Assembly (NCBI GenBank): GCA_958295955.1
Contig: OY282420.1
Coordinates: 1,316,435 to 1,380,434 of the forward strand
From: an uncultured Bryobacterales bacterium
Lineage (GTDB): Bacteria > Acidobacteriota > Terriglobia > Bryobacterales > UBA6623
Reading direction: 5' to 3'
Length of the DNA: 64,000 nucleotides
A program made the translations under genes and the position numbers. Of the stretch, positions 11,962 through 20,025 are shown piece after piece. The notes under the pieces are model-generated. The model searched no databases, had not been told where the DNA came from, and was given only the letters and a program-made list of their open reading frames with translations. The number at the start of each line of letters is the position of its first letter. Position 1 is the stretch's first letter.

Positions 11962-14421
11962 ATGAAACGCGCCGTCGTTCTTTTTCTTTGCGCCGCATCG
12001 GCGGCTTGGGGTCAGCAGAGTCTCGAGGAAGTCCGGGCTCGCGACCTGCCGGCGGCGGAGATCGCCGGCGAGGTCTCGAGCGAGCGCATCAGCGCGCGGG
12101 ACATGACCGGCGACTGGCCCGCGCTTGCCGCCGCGGACGACGGGTCGGTCTGGGCCGCGTGGGTCGAATGGGACGGGGCCGACAGCGACCGCGTACTCGT
12201 CCGGCGGCGGGACCCGTCGGGCGCCTGGGGCGCCGCGGTGGAAATCGCCGACGGGCGCCGGGACCACTATCTGCCGGCAATCGCGGCGATTCCCGGCGGG
12301 GCGCTCGTCGCCTGGTCGGCGCAGGTTGACGACGGCGGCTACGATCTTTTCGCGGCCAGGGTGTCGCCGAACGGCGCGGCCGGCGCCGTCCGCGCGCTCT
12401 CGACAATGGATCACGGCGACTTCCATGTTCGGCTGGCCGCCGATTCCGAGGGCAACGTCACCGCCGTCTGGCAGTCGTTCGGACGCCTCAACGCCGACAT
12501 TTTTGCCCGCAGACTCAGCGGCGGCGCCTGGGGGCCGACCGTCCGCGTCTCCACGTCGGAGGCGTCGGACTGGGAGCCGGCGGTCGCTCTGGACTCCGCC
12601 GGCAAGGCGTGGATTTCATGGGATACCTACCACGCCGGGAACTACGACGTGCTGCTGGCCTCGTTCGACGGCGCGCAAGCAAGCGCGCCCGTGGTCATCG
12701 CCTCCGGGCCGCGGACGCAGTTCCATTCCAGCCTCGCCGTGGACTCCGCCGACCGCATCTGGGTAGCCTACGACACGGCCCGCCCGAACTGGGGGAAGGA
12801 CTATTCCAAATCCAGCGCGGTCGAGGGCAGCGAAGGCCTGCACGCCCGGCGCAGTCCGGCGGTGCGCGTTTACGCCAACGGCCGCGTCTTCGAGCCGCAG
12901 GCTTCGCTGGAAAACATCCTTACCGGGCGCATGAGCCGCTTCGCCGAGTTGCCGTCGGTCGCCATCGACGGCGGCGGCTCGCCGTGGCTGATCTTCCGGC
13001 ATTGGACGACCCGCAAGCCCCACGAGATGTTTCATGTCTATGCGACGCGCCTGGCCGAAAGCGGCTGGACCAAACCCGTCATGCTGGCCGCCAGCGCGGG
13101 CAGAAACACCCAGCGGACCGCCGTGGCCGTGCAGCCCGGCGGCTCTTTGCTGGCGGCCTATGCGAGCGATCTGCGCTCCGCCGAAAACCTGCCGAAAGAT
13201 CAGCAGCACGCGCTGCACTACAACGTCTATCTCGCGCGGCTCGACCCCGGGGAGTCGGGCGGCCCGGCACTGAAGGAAGTCGAAACGGCGGCGATTCAAT
13301 CCGGCTTCGAGCGACGCCGGCGGGCGCAAATGACGCTGAACGGCAAAACCTACACGCTGCTGCTCGGCGATTGCCACCGCCATACCGACATCCGCGGGCA
13401 CTCGGCGGTGGACGGCTCGACCGAAGACACCTACCGCTACGCCATCGACGCCGCGCAACTCGACTTCGTAGGCCCCAGCGATCACAACGCGGCCATCGGC
13501 GGCAGGTGGCCTGACAGCCTGCGCGATTATCAGTGGCGGTACAACCAGAAACTCGTCGACGTTTACACGCACGCGCCGCGCTTCTGGGGCATCTACGCCT
13601 ACGAGCACTCGATGCAGCGGCCCGGCGGACACCGCAACATCCTCTTCCTCAAGCGCGGCGCCCCGCTGCGCATGATCGACCGCGAGAAGGGACTCGACGC
13701 CGCGGACAATCAACCGCCCGTCTTGTGGGATTGGGCCGAAAAGAACGTGCTGACGCAAGACGGACAAAAACTCGTCATCGTCCCGCATACCTTTGCGGCG
13801 GGACCGCTGGCCGACTGGAATTGGCCCAACTCGCCGTTCGACTGCCTGCTCGAGATTTACCAGGGCGCGCGCGGAAGCTATGAGAAATGGCGGCTGCCGA
13901 AAACCGAAATCCGCGGCGGCACGCAAGTGGACGACCCGGGACATTTCGCGGTGGACGCGCTCGACCGGGGGAATCTCTACGGCTTCGTCTCTTTCAGCGA
14001 CCACGGCTCGACGCACAATTCGTGGGCGGCCGTCTGGGCCGAGCAGGAAACCCGCGAGGCGTTGTTCGACGGCATGCTCGCGCGGCGCACCTACGCCGCC
14101 AGCGACGAGATCGTGCTCAAAGTGTCGGCCGACGGACACAACGCGGGCGAGCGTTTTACCGCGGCGGCAAGCGCGCCTCCGGAGATTGCGATCGACATCG
14201 AGGCTCCCGACGAAATCCTCCGCGTCGACGTCGTCAAAAACGGCGAATATGTCTATACCCGCAGGCCCGCAGGCCGCAGCGCCCGCCTGGCCTACCGCGA
14301 TTCGGCCGCGGCGCCCGGCGACAGCTATTACTACGTCCGCGTCTTCCAACGCGACCCCGAAAACCCGACCGGAGACCCCGAAATCGCCTGGGCGTCGCCG
14401 TTCTTCGTCCAATACGAGTAG
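11962..14421 (+). CDS. secreted beta-propeller / PHP-type phosphoesterase-like fusion
   Basis: An 819-aa protein. Residues 1-18 are a signal peptide (ends AAWGQ). Residues about 40-420 contain repeated DSEGNVTAVW / DSAGKAWISW / DGGGSPWLIF units, each ending in Asp and Trp, as in sialidase-like propellers. From about residue 469 a PHP-like metal site begins (LGDCHRHTDIRGH), followed by SDHNAAIGG, YEHSMQRPGGHRN and VPHTF, resembling the DUF3604/PHP superfamily. The C-terminus looks like an Ig-type beta domain. A hydrolase acting on an extracellular substrate bound by the propeller is a reasonable guess; the substrate is unknown. It ends convergent with the acyl-CoA dehydrogenase, 34 nt away. 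Confidence 0.75.
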   Translation: MKRAVVLFLCAASAAWGQQSLEEVRARDLPAAEIAGEVSSERISARDMTGDWPALAAADDGSVWAAWVEWDGADSDRVLVRRRDPSGAWGAAVEIADGRRDHYLPAIAAIPGGALVAWSAQVDDGGYDLFAARVSPNGAAGAVRALSTMDHGDFHVRLAADSEGNVTAVWQSFGRLNADIFARRLSGGAWGPTVRVSTSEASDWEPAVALDSAGKAWISWDTYHAGNYDVLLASFDGAQASAPVVIASGPRTQFHSSLAVDSADRIWVAYDTARPNWGKDYSKSSAVEGSEGLHARRSPAVRVYANGRVFEPQASLENILTGRMSRFAELPSVAIDGGGSPWLIFRHWTTRKPHEMFHVYATRLAESGWTKPVMLAASAGRNTQRTAVAVQPGGSLLAAYASDLRSAENLPKDQQHALHYNVYLARLDPGESGGPALKEVETAAIQSGFERRRRAQMTLNGKTYTLLLGDCHRHTDIRGHSAVDGSTEDTYRYAIDAAQLDFVGPSDHNAAIGGRWPDSLRDYQWRYNQKLVDVYTHAPRFWGIYAYEHSMQRPGGHRNILFLKRGAPLRMIDREKGLDAADNQPPVLWDWAEKNVLTQDGQKLVIVPHTFAAGPLADWNWPNSPFDCLLEIYQGARGSYEKWRLPKTEIRGGTQVDDPGHFAVDALDRGNLYGFVSFSDHGSTHNSWAAVWAEQETREALFDGMLARRTYAASDEIVLKVSADGHNAGERFTAAASAPPEIAIDIEAPDEILRVDVVKNGEYVYTRRPAGRSARLAYRDSAAAPGDSYYYVRVFQRDPENPTGDPEIAWASPFFVQYE

Positions 14422-14455
14422 CGGCCGCGCACAGCGGCGGCAAGGAACTGCGCCG

Positions 14456-15619
14456 TCAGTACGAGCGGGGCAGCCCCAGCACCTTCTCGGCGATGAAGCT
14501 CAAAATCAGATTCGTCGAGACGGGGGCCACCTGATACAGCCTGGTTTCGCGGAACTTCCGCTCGACGTCGTAGTCGGCCGCGAAGCCGTAGCCGCCGTGG
14601 GTTTGCAGGCAGACATTCGCCGCTTCCCACGACGCTTCGGCAGCCAGCAGCTTCGCCATGTTGGCTTCGGCGCCGCAGGGTTCTCCTGAATCGAACATCT
14701 CGGCCGCGCGGAAACGCATCAGATCGGCCGCCTCCACCGCCGCATGCGCTTTGGCGATGGGGAACTGGACGCCCTGGTTCCGTCCGATGGGCCGGCCGAA
14801 AACGATGCGCTCGCGGGCATAGCCGCAGGCTTTCTCGATGAACCAGCGACCGTCGCCCACGCACTCGGCCGCGATCAGGATGCGTTCGGCGTTGAGTCCG
14901 TCGAGCAGGCAGCGGAAGCCGTTCCCTTCCCCGCCCACCAGATTCTCGGCCGGCACCTCGAGGCCGTCGATGAAGACCTCGGCGGTGTGGTGGTTCATCA
15001 TCGTTCGCAGCGGGCGGATTGCCAACCCGTTGCCCGCGGCCTGCCGGAGGTCGACCAGAAAGATGGACAACCCTTCGGTCTTCTTGCGCACTTGCTCCCG
15101 CGGAGTTGTGCGCGCGAGCAGCAGCATCAGGTCGGAGTGCTCGATGCGCGAGGTGAAGACCTTCTGGCCGTACGCCACGTACTTGCCGCCGCGGCGCTCG
15201 GCGCGCGTCTGGATCGCCGTCGTGTCCGAACCGCTGGTCGGCTCGGTGACGCCGAAAGCCTGTAGCCGCGCGCTTCCGTCCGCGATCGACGGCAGGTAGC
15301 GGCGCTTTTGTTCGGGCGAGCCGTGGCGCACGAGCGAGCCCATGATGTACATCTGCGCGTGGCACGCCGCCGCGTTGCCGCCTTGGCGGTTGATTTCCTC
15401 CAGGATCAAGCTCGCTTCCAGGATGCCCGCGCCGCCGCCGCCAAACTCCTCGGGGATGAGCGCCGCCAGCCAGCCGCCTGCGGTAAGCGTGCGCACGAAC
15501 TCCTCGGGATAGCCGCCGTCTGCGTCGAGCCGGCGCCAGTATTCAGCGGGGAAGTCCGCGCAGATTTCCGTGACGCTCCGGCGGATTTGCCGCTGTTCCT
15601 GGGTCAGGGGGTAGCTCAC
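14456..15619 (-). CDS. acyl-CoA dehydrogenase with relocated catalytic Glu
   Basis: A 387-aa flavoprotein of the acyl-CoA dehydrogenase family. Seen in order: an N-terminal helical domain, FAD-contact FGVTEPTSGSDT, and a C-terminal helical domain with RIVFGRPIGRNQGVQ and LQTHGGYGF. Where most family members have YEGT with the catalytic Glu, this protein reads QVAPVST (about residues 363-369). A Glu sits in NAERILIA (about residue 245), the position used as base by isovaleryl-CoA and long-chain acyl-CoA dehydrogenases. The start is GTG at 15619, overlapping the upstream MaoC stop as GTGA, so the two are translationally coupled. The substrate is likely branched or dicarboxylic, given the neighbours. 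Confidence 0.88.
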   Translation of the reverse strand: MSYPLTQEQRQIRRSVTEICADFPAEYWRRLDADGGYPEEFVRTLTAGGWLAALIPEEFGGGGAGILEASLILEEINRQGGNAAACHAQMYIMGSLVRHGSPEQKRRYLPSIADGSARLQAFGVTEPTSGSDTTAIQTRAERRGGKYVAYGQKVFTSRIEHSDLMLLLARTTPREQVRKKTEGLSIFLVDLRQAAGNGLAIRPLRTMMNHHTAEVFIDGLEVPAENLVGGEGNGFRCLLDGLNAERILIAAECVGDGRWFIEKACGYARERIVFGRPIGRNQGVQFPIAKAHAAVEAADLMRFRAAEMFDSGEPCGAEANMAKLLAAEASWEAANVCLQTHGGYGFAADYDVERKFRETRLYQVAPVSTNLILSFIAEKVLGLPRSY

Positions 15620-16077
15620 GCCGTCTTCACCGGACGCTTGGGCACGAGCACCGTCCGCTTGAGCGTGAGGATCGTTTCCCGGCGCTGATTGAACCCGCGG
15701 CTTTCGACGAAAACGAGGCCGCGGTCGGGTTTCGATTGCGATTCGCGCAGGCCGGCGATGCGGCTTGCGGCATAGACGGTGTCGCCGTGGAAGACGGGGC
15801 CGACGTGCTTGACCTCGCTGTAGTCGAGGTTGGCGATGGCGCGGCCGCTGATGTCGCCGACGCTCATGCCGACCACGATGCTGAACACCAGCGTGCCCAC
15901 CACCAAGCGCCGGCCGTGCTGCGCGCCCGCGGCGTAATGCGCGTCGATGTGTACCGGATGCTGATTCATCGTCAGCAGTGAAAACCAGGTGTCGTCGGCC
16001 TCGTTGATCGTGCGTCCGGGCCAATGCTCGAACTCCTGCCCGATCTCGAAATCCTCGAAGTAGCGCCCGAAACTCAT
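15616..16077 (-). CDS. MaoC-family enoyl-CoA hydratase
   Basis: A 153-aa single hot-dog-fold MaoC dehydratase with the family pattern of an early acidic FEIGQEFEH segment, the active-site-like HPVHID region, and a VGDISGRAIANLDYSEVKHVGPVFHGDTV segment. These enzymes hydrate 2-enoyl-CoA esters. Divergent to it, 28 nt away, is a CitE-like lyase. That pairing recalls itaconyl-CoA or mesaconyl-type hydratases working with (S)-citramalyl-CoA lyase. It is first in a two-gene unit with the acyl-CoA dehydrogenase. The pathway assignment is inference. Confidence 0.85.
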   Translation of the reverse strand: MSFGRYFEDFEIGQEFEHWPGRTINEADDTWFSLLTMNQHPVHIDAHYAAGAQHGRRLVVGTLVFSIVVGMSVGDISGRAIANLDYSEVKHVGPVFHGDTVYAASRIAGLRESQSKPDRGLVFVESRGFNQRRETILTLKRTVLVPKRPVKTA

Positions 16078-16105
16078 ACGCGGCTCCTTCCCTGCGCGGC
16101 CCGCA

Positions 16106-16975
16106 TTGGGTAGCGTACCTTATGAGATTGTGCTCGATCCAGCTTCGATCCGCAGCCTGCTCTTCGTCCCCGGAGACAACGCCGCCAAGCTCGAGAAGGC
16201 GAAAGGCGTCGCCGTCGATGCGCTGATTTTCGACTGGGAAGACGCCGTCCTGGACGAGCACAAAGCCCAAGCCCGGGCAACCACGGCCGCGGCGCTGCGG
16301 GCGCGCGACGGGTATCCCCAGCCGGTTTTGATTCGCCTCAATCCGGCCGGCGGCGAGGCGTTTGCCGCAGACTGCGAGGCGCTGGCCGCGTGTCCGGCCG
16401 ATGCCGTCATGCTGCCGAAGTGCGCGTCTCCGGCGGATATCCGCTTGCTCGAACGGCGGTCTCCCGCCGCCTTGGGCATCTTTGCGGTGATCGAGACCCC
16501 CCGCGGCGTCTTGCAGGCGCCGGCGATCGCCGCGTGCTCTGAAAGGGTGCGCGCCTTTCTCTTCGGCGCCGAGGATTATTCCGCCGCAATGGGCATCGAG
16601 CGCTCGCCCGGCGAGGCGGAATTGCTCTACGCGCGAAGCGCAACGGTAACCGCGGCCCGCGCTTATGGAATCGAGGCGTTCGACTCGCCGGCGATGGACT
16701 ACCGCGACCCGGAGGCGCTGCGCGCGTCGTCGCTGCGCGGCCGGCGCTTGGGCTTCAGCGGCCGCGCGGCGATCCATCCCAACCAGATTCCCGTGATCGA
16801 AGAAGCCTACGCGCCGGCGGCGGAGGAGGCCGCGGAGGCGAGAGAAATCCTGCAGCGGTTCGCCTCCGCCGGCGCCGGCGCGGTCGGCCTGGACGGCCGG
16901 CTGGTGGACGAGCCGATCCTCCGCCAAGCGCGCCGCATCCTGGCGCGGTTCGAGCGGCGCGGCGGCATGCGCTGA
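16106..16975 (+). CDS. CitE-like CoA-ester lyase (HpcH/HpaI family)
   Basis: About 289 aa. SLLFVPGD, DALIFDWEDAV (acidic metal-site residues), GYPQPVLIRLNP, DAVMLPKCAS, IETPRGVLQAP and LFGAEDYSAAMG are the hallmarks of CitE/malyl-CoA lyase TIM barrels. It cleaves or condenses beta-hydroxy dicarboxyl-CoA esters (malyl-, citramalyl-CoA type). Stand-alone placement without CitD/CitF argues against a citrate lyase subunit. The start is uncertain: TTG at 16106 gives the length shown, while GTG at 16130 would begin just before LDPASIRSLLF and also fits the family. No clear ribosome binding site precedes either. Confidence 0.85.
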   Translation: MGSVPYEIVLDPASIRSLLFVPGDNAAKLEKAKGVAVDALIFDWEDAVLDEHKAQARATTAAALRARDGYPQPVLIRLNPAGGEAFAADCEALAACPADAVMLPKCASPADIRLLERRSPAALGIFAVIETPRGVLQAPAIAACSERVRAFLFGAEDYSAAMGIERSPGEAELLYARSATVTAARAYGIEAFDSPAMDYRDPEALRASSLRGRRLGFSGRAAIHPNQIPVIEEAYAPAAEEAAEAREILQRFASAGAGAVGLDGRLVDEPILRQARRILARFERRGGMR

Positions 16976-17118
16976 AAAACCGTCGCGCCGTTGTAGCGTA
17001 TGCTTAAGGGTAAGCGGGGACGAGCTTATCGCCGACAAGCCTGACGGAGAGCAGACGACCGACCACGCCGCGGACTTCGTCGTCCTCTCGTCTCCGAAGA
17101 TTCAACGCGCCGCCAATA

Positions 17119-17202
17119 GAGGGCTTGCCTGCCGGACGTTACCGCGTGTTTGGATTCGTGGCGCCGGACATCGGCGCTTTCCAGAACCCGAACATCCGCG
17201 AT
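17119..17202 (+). pseudogene. possible remnant of a carboxypeptidase-regulatory-like domain
   Basis: The frame reads EGLPAGRYRVFGFVAPDIG and then AFQNPN. This resembles the closing strand of the acidobacterial carboxypeptidase-regulatory/TonB-plug domain, which commonly runs LPPGxYxLFAxxDxExGAxxxP. No start codon or upstream homologous sequence is in the same frame, although a different frame just upstream (17019-17117) also looks protein-like, suggesting frameshift decay. The call rests on pattern memory only. Confidence 0.3.
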
Positions 17203-17207
17203 GCGCC

Positions 17208-18434
17208 ATGCCTTCCAACTCAGGGAAGCGCAGTCCGACGGCGCAGCGGCGGTCGCTTGCGCTCCTGATGCGGTTCGCGGTTCCCGTTATGGGAGTCGTT
17301 GCGGCGGCCGGCGGCTTGGCCTTGGACGCATCCGCGCAAACGGTAACCTTCGGTCTGGCTGCCGGCGGATACGCCAACCGCGATTTCTATGAGACGATCG
17401 AGCCGGACCCGTTTCCCGTTCCCGGCTTTTTCCCTCACGTCACACAGTCCGATTCCGGGGGATATCTCATCGGGCCGGCGGCGGAGGTCCACTGGTCCCC
17501 GCGAGTGTCGCTCCGGGTAGAGGCGTTGTACAAACCTCTGCGCTATCATGCTTCGGCGTCGTGGCGCGACGGCGTTCTGATCGGCTTTGCGCCCGCCCCG
17601 GTGATTACTTGGCAGTTTCCCGTCTTGACCCGCTACAAATTTCCTTTCGGCCGCGCGGGTCTGTTCGTCGAAGGCGGCCCGTCGTTTCGTTCGGCGGGCA
17701 ACCTGAATTCGTCGGACCCGTCCCATACGGGCGTCAGCGCCGGCGCGGGGCTGGAGACGCGGTGGCGCAAGCTCAGGATTACGCCGGGCGTCCGTTATAC
17801 CCGCTGGGCCGGCGATGACACATACCCCCTTTGGTCCGGCATGGCGCGCACGAAACCCGACCAGTTGGAGTTCCTGGCCGGCTTCGGCTACGTTCCGGAT
17901 TCCGCCGCCTACCCGCTGGGCCGGAGGATAGCGCTCGGCGCGGTGATCGCCTCGACTTTGTCCGGCGATATTCGCGAACGCCTGGGGGAAAACTTCCACG
18001 TGACTCCCGCCCCGCCAACCGTTGTGTTCGGGCCGATGGTCGAGTTCAAGCTATTCTCGGGTCTGTCCCTCGAGGCGAACGCCCTCCCGCGGTCTTTTCG
18101 CAGCAGGTTCTTGAACCTCTCGTTGAACCGTATCTCTTCAGGCAATAGTGGAGGGACTTGGGAGTTTCCCGTTCTGGTCAAGCGCCGGCTGACCAAGGGC
18201 TCCGCGCGGCCGTTTGTCGTATTGGGACCCTCGTTCCGCTTGCCGAAGTTCAATTACCCCATTTGGGGAGTAACCGCGGGAGCGGGGGTTGAATTCGCGT
18301 TGCGGCGGGTCAGGCTCGCTCCGGCGGCGCGCTATACGCGTTGGGGGCCTCAGCGCAACCGGCTGCCGGGCATCGACCCGGACCGGTCAATCGTTTACAA
18401 CCAGGCGCAGGTCCTGGTCGGCGTCTCCTTTTGA
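17208..18434 (+). CDS. outer-membrane beta-barrel protein with two fused barrel domains
   Basis: A 408-aa protein with an N-terminal signal segment ending ALDASAQ (about residue 44) and a C-terminal Phe after QVLVGVSF, the usual signature for BAM-inserted barrels. It is internally duplicated. The first half has FVEGGPSFRS, GAGLETRWRKLRITPGVRYTRW and LEFLAGFGY; the second has FVVLGPSFRLP, GAGVEFALRRVRLAPAARYTRW and AQVLVGVSF. Each unit looks like an eight-strand OmpA/OmpW-size barrel, so the product may be two small barrels or one merged barrel. An in-frame ATG at 17268 would give a shorter, equally plausible signal peptide. Function unknown. Confidence 0.8.
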   Translation: MPSNSGKRSPTAQRRSLALLMRFAVPVMGVVAAAGGLALDASAQTVTFGLAAGGYANRDFYETIEPDPFPVPGFFPHVTQSDSGGYLIGPAAEVHWSPRVSLRVEALYKPLRYHASASWRDGVLIGFAPAPVITWQFPVLTRYKFPFGRAGLFVEGGPSFRSAGNLNSSDPSHTGVSAGAGLETRWRKLRITPGVRYTRWAGDDTYPLWSGMARTKPDQLEFLAGFGYVPDSAAYPLGRRIALGAVIASTLSGDIRERLGENFHVTPAPPTVVFGPMVEFKLFSGLSLEANALPRSFRSRFLNLSLNRISSGNSGGTWEFPVLVKRRLTKGSARPFVVLGPSFRLPKFNYPIWGVTAGAGVEFALRRVRLAPAARYTRWGPQRNRLPGIDPDRSIVYNQAQVLVGVSF

Positions 18435-18627
18435 TCAGACCCCGTGGACTCTCCGCGTCTCCGCTGCCGGCGCCGCCACGCCTAAAATCGAGATCGGTTC
18501 CGGGGTTATTGCCTGCATGCTCTACTCCGCTCCTCTGCGGATACCGTTGAACTACCGGCAAAGTAGCATACGCCGGTCCGGCGGTCATCGTATTACAGGC
18601 GTTTTCTACGCCGCTGCGCCGGCTCGC

Positions 18628-18633
18628 TATACT
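18628..18633 (+). promoter_or_regulatory. -10-like box for the aminotransferase
   Basis: TATACT preceded by GC ends 6 nt before the ATG at 18640, predicting a leaderless transcript. The in-frame extension upstream of 18640 overlaps the barrel gene and is not aminotransferase-like. Confidence 0.45.
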
Positions 18634-18639
18634 CCGAAC

Positions 18640-20025
18640 ATGCCGCAGTCCATCGGCGAACGCGACATCGCCGGCGTTCTTCATCCCTTCACCAACCCGG
18701 CCGACCACGAGCGGCAGGGTCCCCTGGTCATTGCTTCGGGCCGGGGCGTTTGGGTTTACGACGAGGCCGGAAAAGGCTATATCGAAGGGGCGTCGGGGCT
18801 CTGGTGCGCCTCGCTCGGTTTCGGCGAGGAACGGCTGATCGCAGCCGCGCAGCGGCAGATGAAGACTCTGCCGTTCATGCATCTGTTCGGGTCGCGGAGC
18901 ACGTCGCCCGCAATCGAGTTGGCCGAACGGCTGCTGGAGCTCGCGCCGGTTCCCATGTCGAAGGCATTTTTCGCCAACTCGGGTTCCGAGGCCGCCGACA
19001 CCGCCGTCAAGATGGTCTGGTTTTACAACAACGCGCTCGGCAGGCCGCAAAAGAAGAAAATCATCGCCCGCGAAGACGGCTTTCACGGATCGACCGTCGC
19101 CGCGGCGAGCTTGACGGGCATTCGGCGCAACCACCGCAAGTTCGACCTGCCGATCGCCAACGTCGTCCATACGGCGCGGCCGCATTTCTACCGCGACGGC
19201 TTGCCGGGCGAGTCGGAAGAGGCATTTTCCGCGCGCCTGGCCGAGATTTTAGAGCGGCAGATTATCGACGAAGGGGCGGATACCGTGGCGGCCTTCATCG
19301 CCGAGCCGGTCATGGGCGCGGGCGGCGTGCTGACGCCCCCGGCGGGCTATTTCGAGAAAATCCAAAAAGTCTTGCGCAAGCACGACCTGCTGTTCATCGC
19401 CGACGAGGTGATTTGCGGCTTCGGCCGCACGGGCAATCTCTGGGGCTGCCTGACGTTCGGCCTGGAGCCGGACATCATAATGGCCGCCAAACAGCTTTCC
19501 GCCGCGTACGCGCCGATCTCGGCGGTCATGGTCAACGAGAAAGTGTACGCGGCGCTGGCGCGGGGCGGCGACGAGATCGGCACGTTCGCTCACGGGTTCA
19601 CCTACAGCGGCCACCCGGTGAGCGCCGCCGTCGCGCTCGAGTGCCTGAAGATTTACGAGGAGCGCGGCATCGTCGACCGCGTTCGCGCGATTGCGCCGCG
19701 TTTGCAGGACGGACTGCGGCGGCGGTTCGCCGATCATCCGCTGGTAGGCGAGATCCGCGGCGTCGGACTGATGGCCGCGGTGGAGTTGGTCGCGGACAAG
19801 GAAACCCGCCGGCGCTTCGACCCTTCCCTGGGCGCCGGCGCGTACTGCTACCGGCGGGCGATCGAGCACGGCTCGATCCTGCGGGCGCTCGGCGACTCCA
19901 TCGCTTTCTCGCCGCCGATGATCATTAGCGAAGAAGAGATCGACCGCTTGCTCGACGGTTTCGCCAAAGCGCTCGACGACACGCACCGCTGGATAGTGGA
20001 GAAAGCTCAGTCGAACCATTGGTAG
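18640..20025 (+). CDS. class III PLP-dependent aminotransferase
   Basis: A 461-aa omega-aminotransferase-type enzyme. Seen: YIEGASGLWCASLGFG near the N-terminus, the phosphate-binding ANSGSEAADTAVKM, GFHGSTVAAASLTG, the PLP-ring Asp in LLFIADEVICGFGRTG, and the Schiff-base Lys in MAAKQLSAAYAPISAVM. Family members transfer the amino group of beta-alanine, GABA, polyamines or other omega-amines to pyruvate or 2-oxoglutarate; the substrate cannot be fixed here. The final 19 nt overlap the convergent feoB 3' end. Confidence 0.9.
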   Translation: MPQSIGERDIAGVLHPFTNPADHERQGPLVIASGRGVWVYDEAGKGYIEGASGLWCASLGFGEERLIAAAQRQMKTLPFMHLFGSRSTSPAIELAERLLELAPVPMSKAFFANSGSEAADTAVKMVWFYNNALGRPQKKKIIAREDGFHGSTVAAASLTGIRRNHRKFDLPIANVVHTARPHFYRDGLPGESEEAFSARLAEILERQIIDEGADTVAAFIAEPVMGAGGVLTPPAGYFEKIQKVLRKHDLLFIADEVICGFGRTGNLWGCLTFGLEPDIIMAAKQLSAAYAPISAVMVNEKVYAALARGGDEIGTFAHGFTYSGHPVSAAVALECLKIYEERGIVDRVRAIAPRLQDGLRRRFADHPLVGEIRGVGLMAAVELVADKETRRRFDPSLGAGAYCYRRAIEHGSILRALGDSIAFSPPMIISEEEIDRLLDGFAKALDDTHRWIVEKAQSNHW

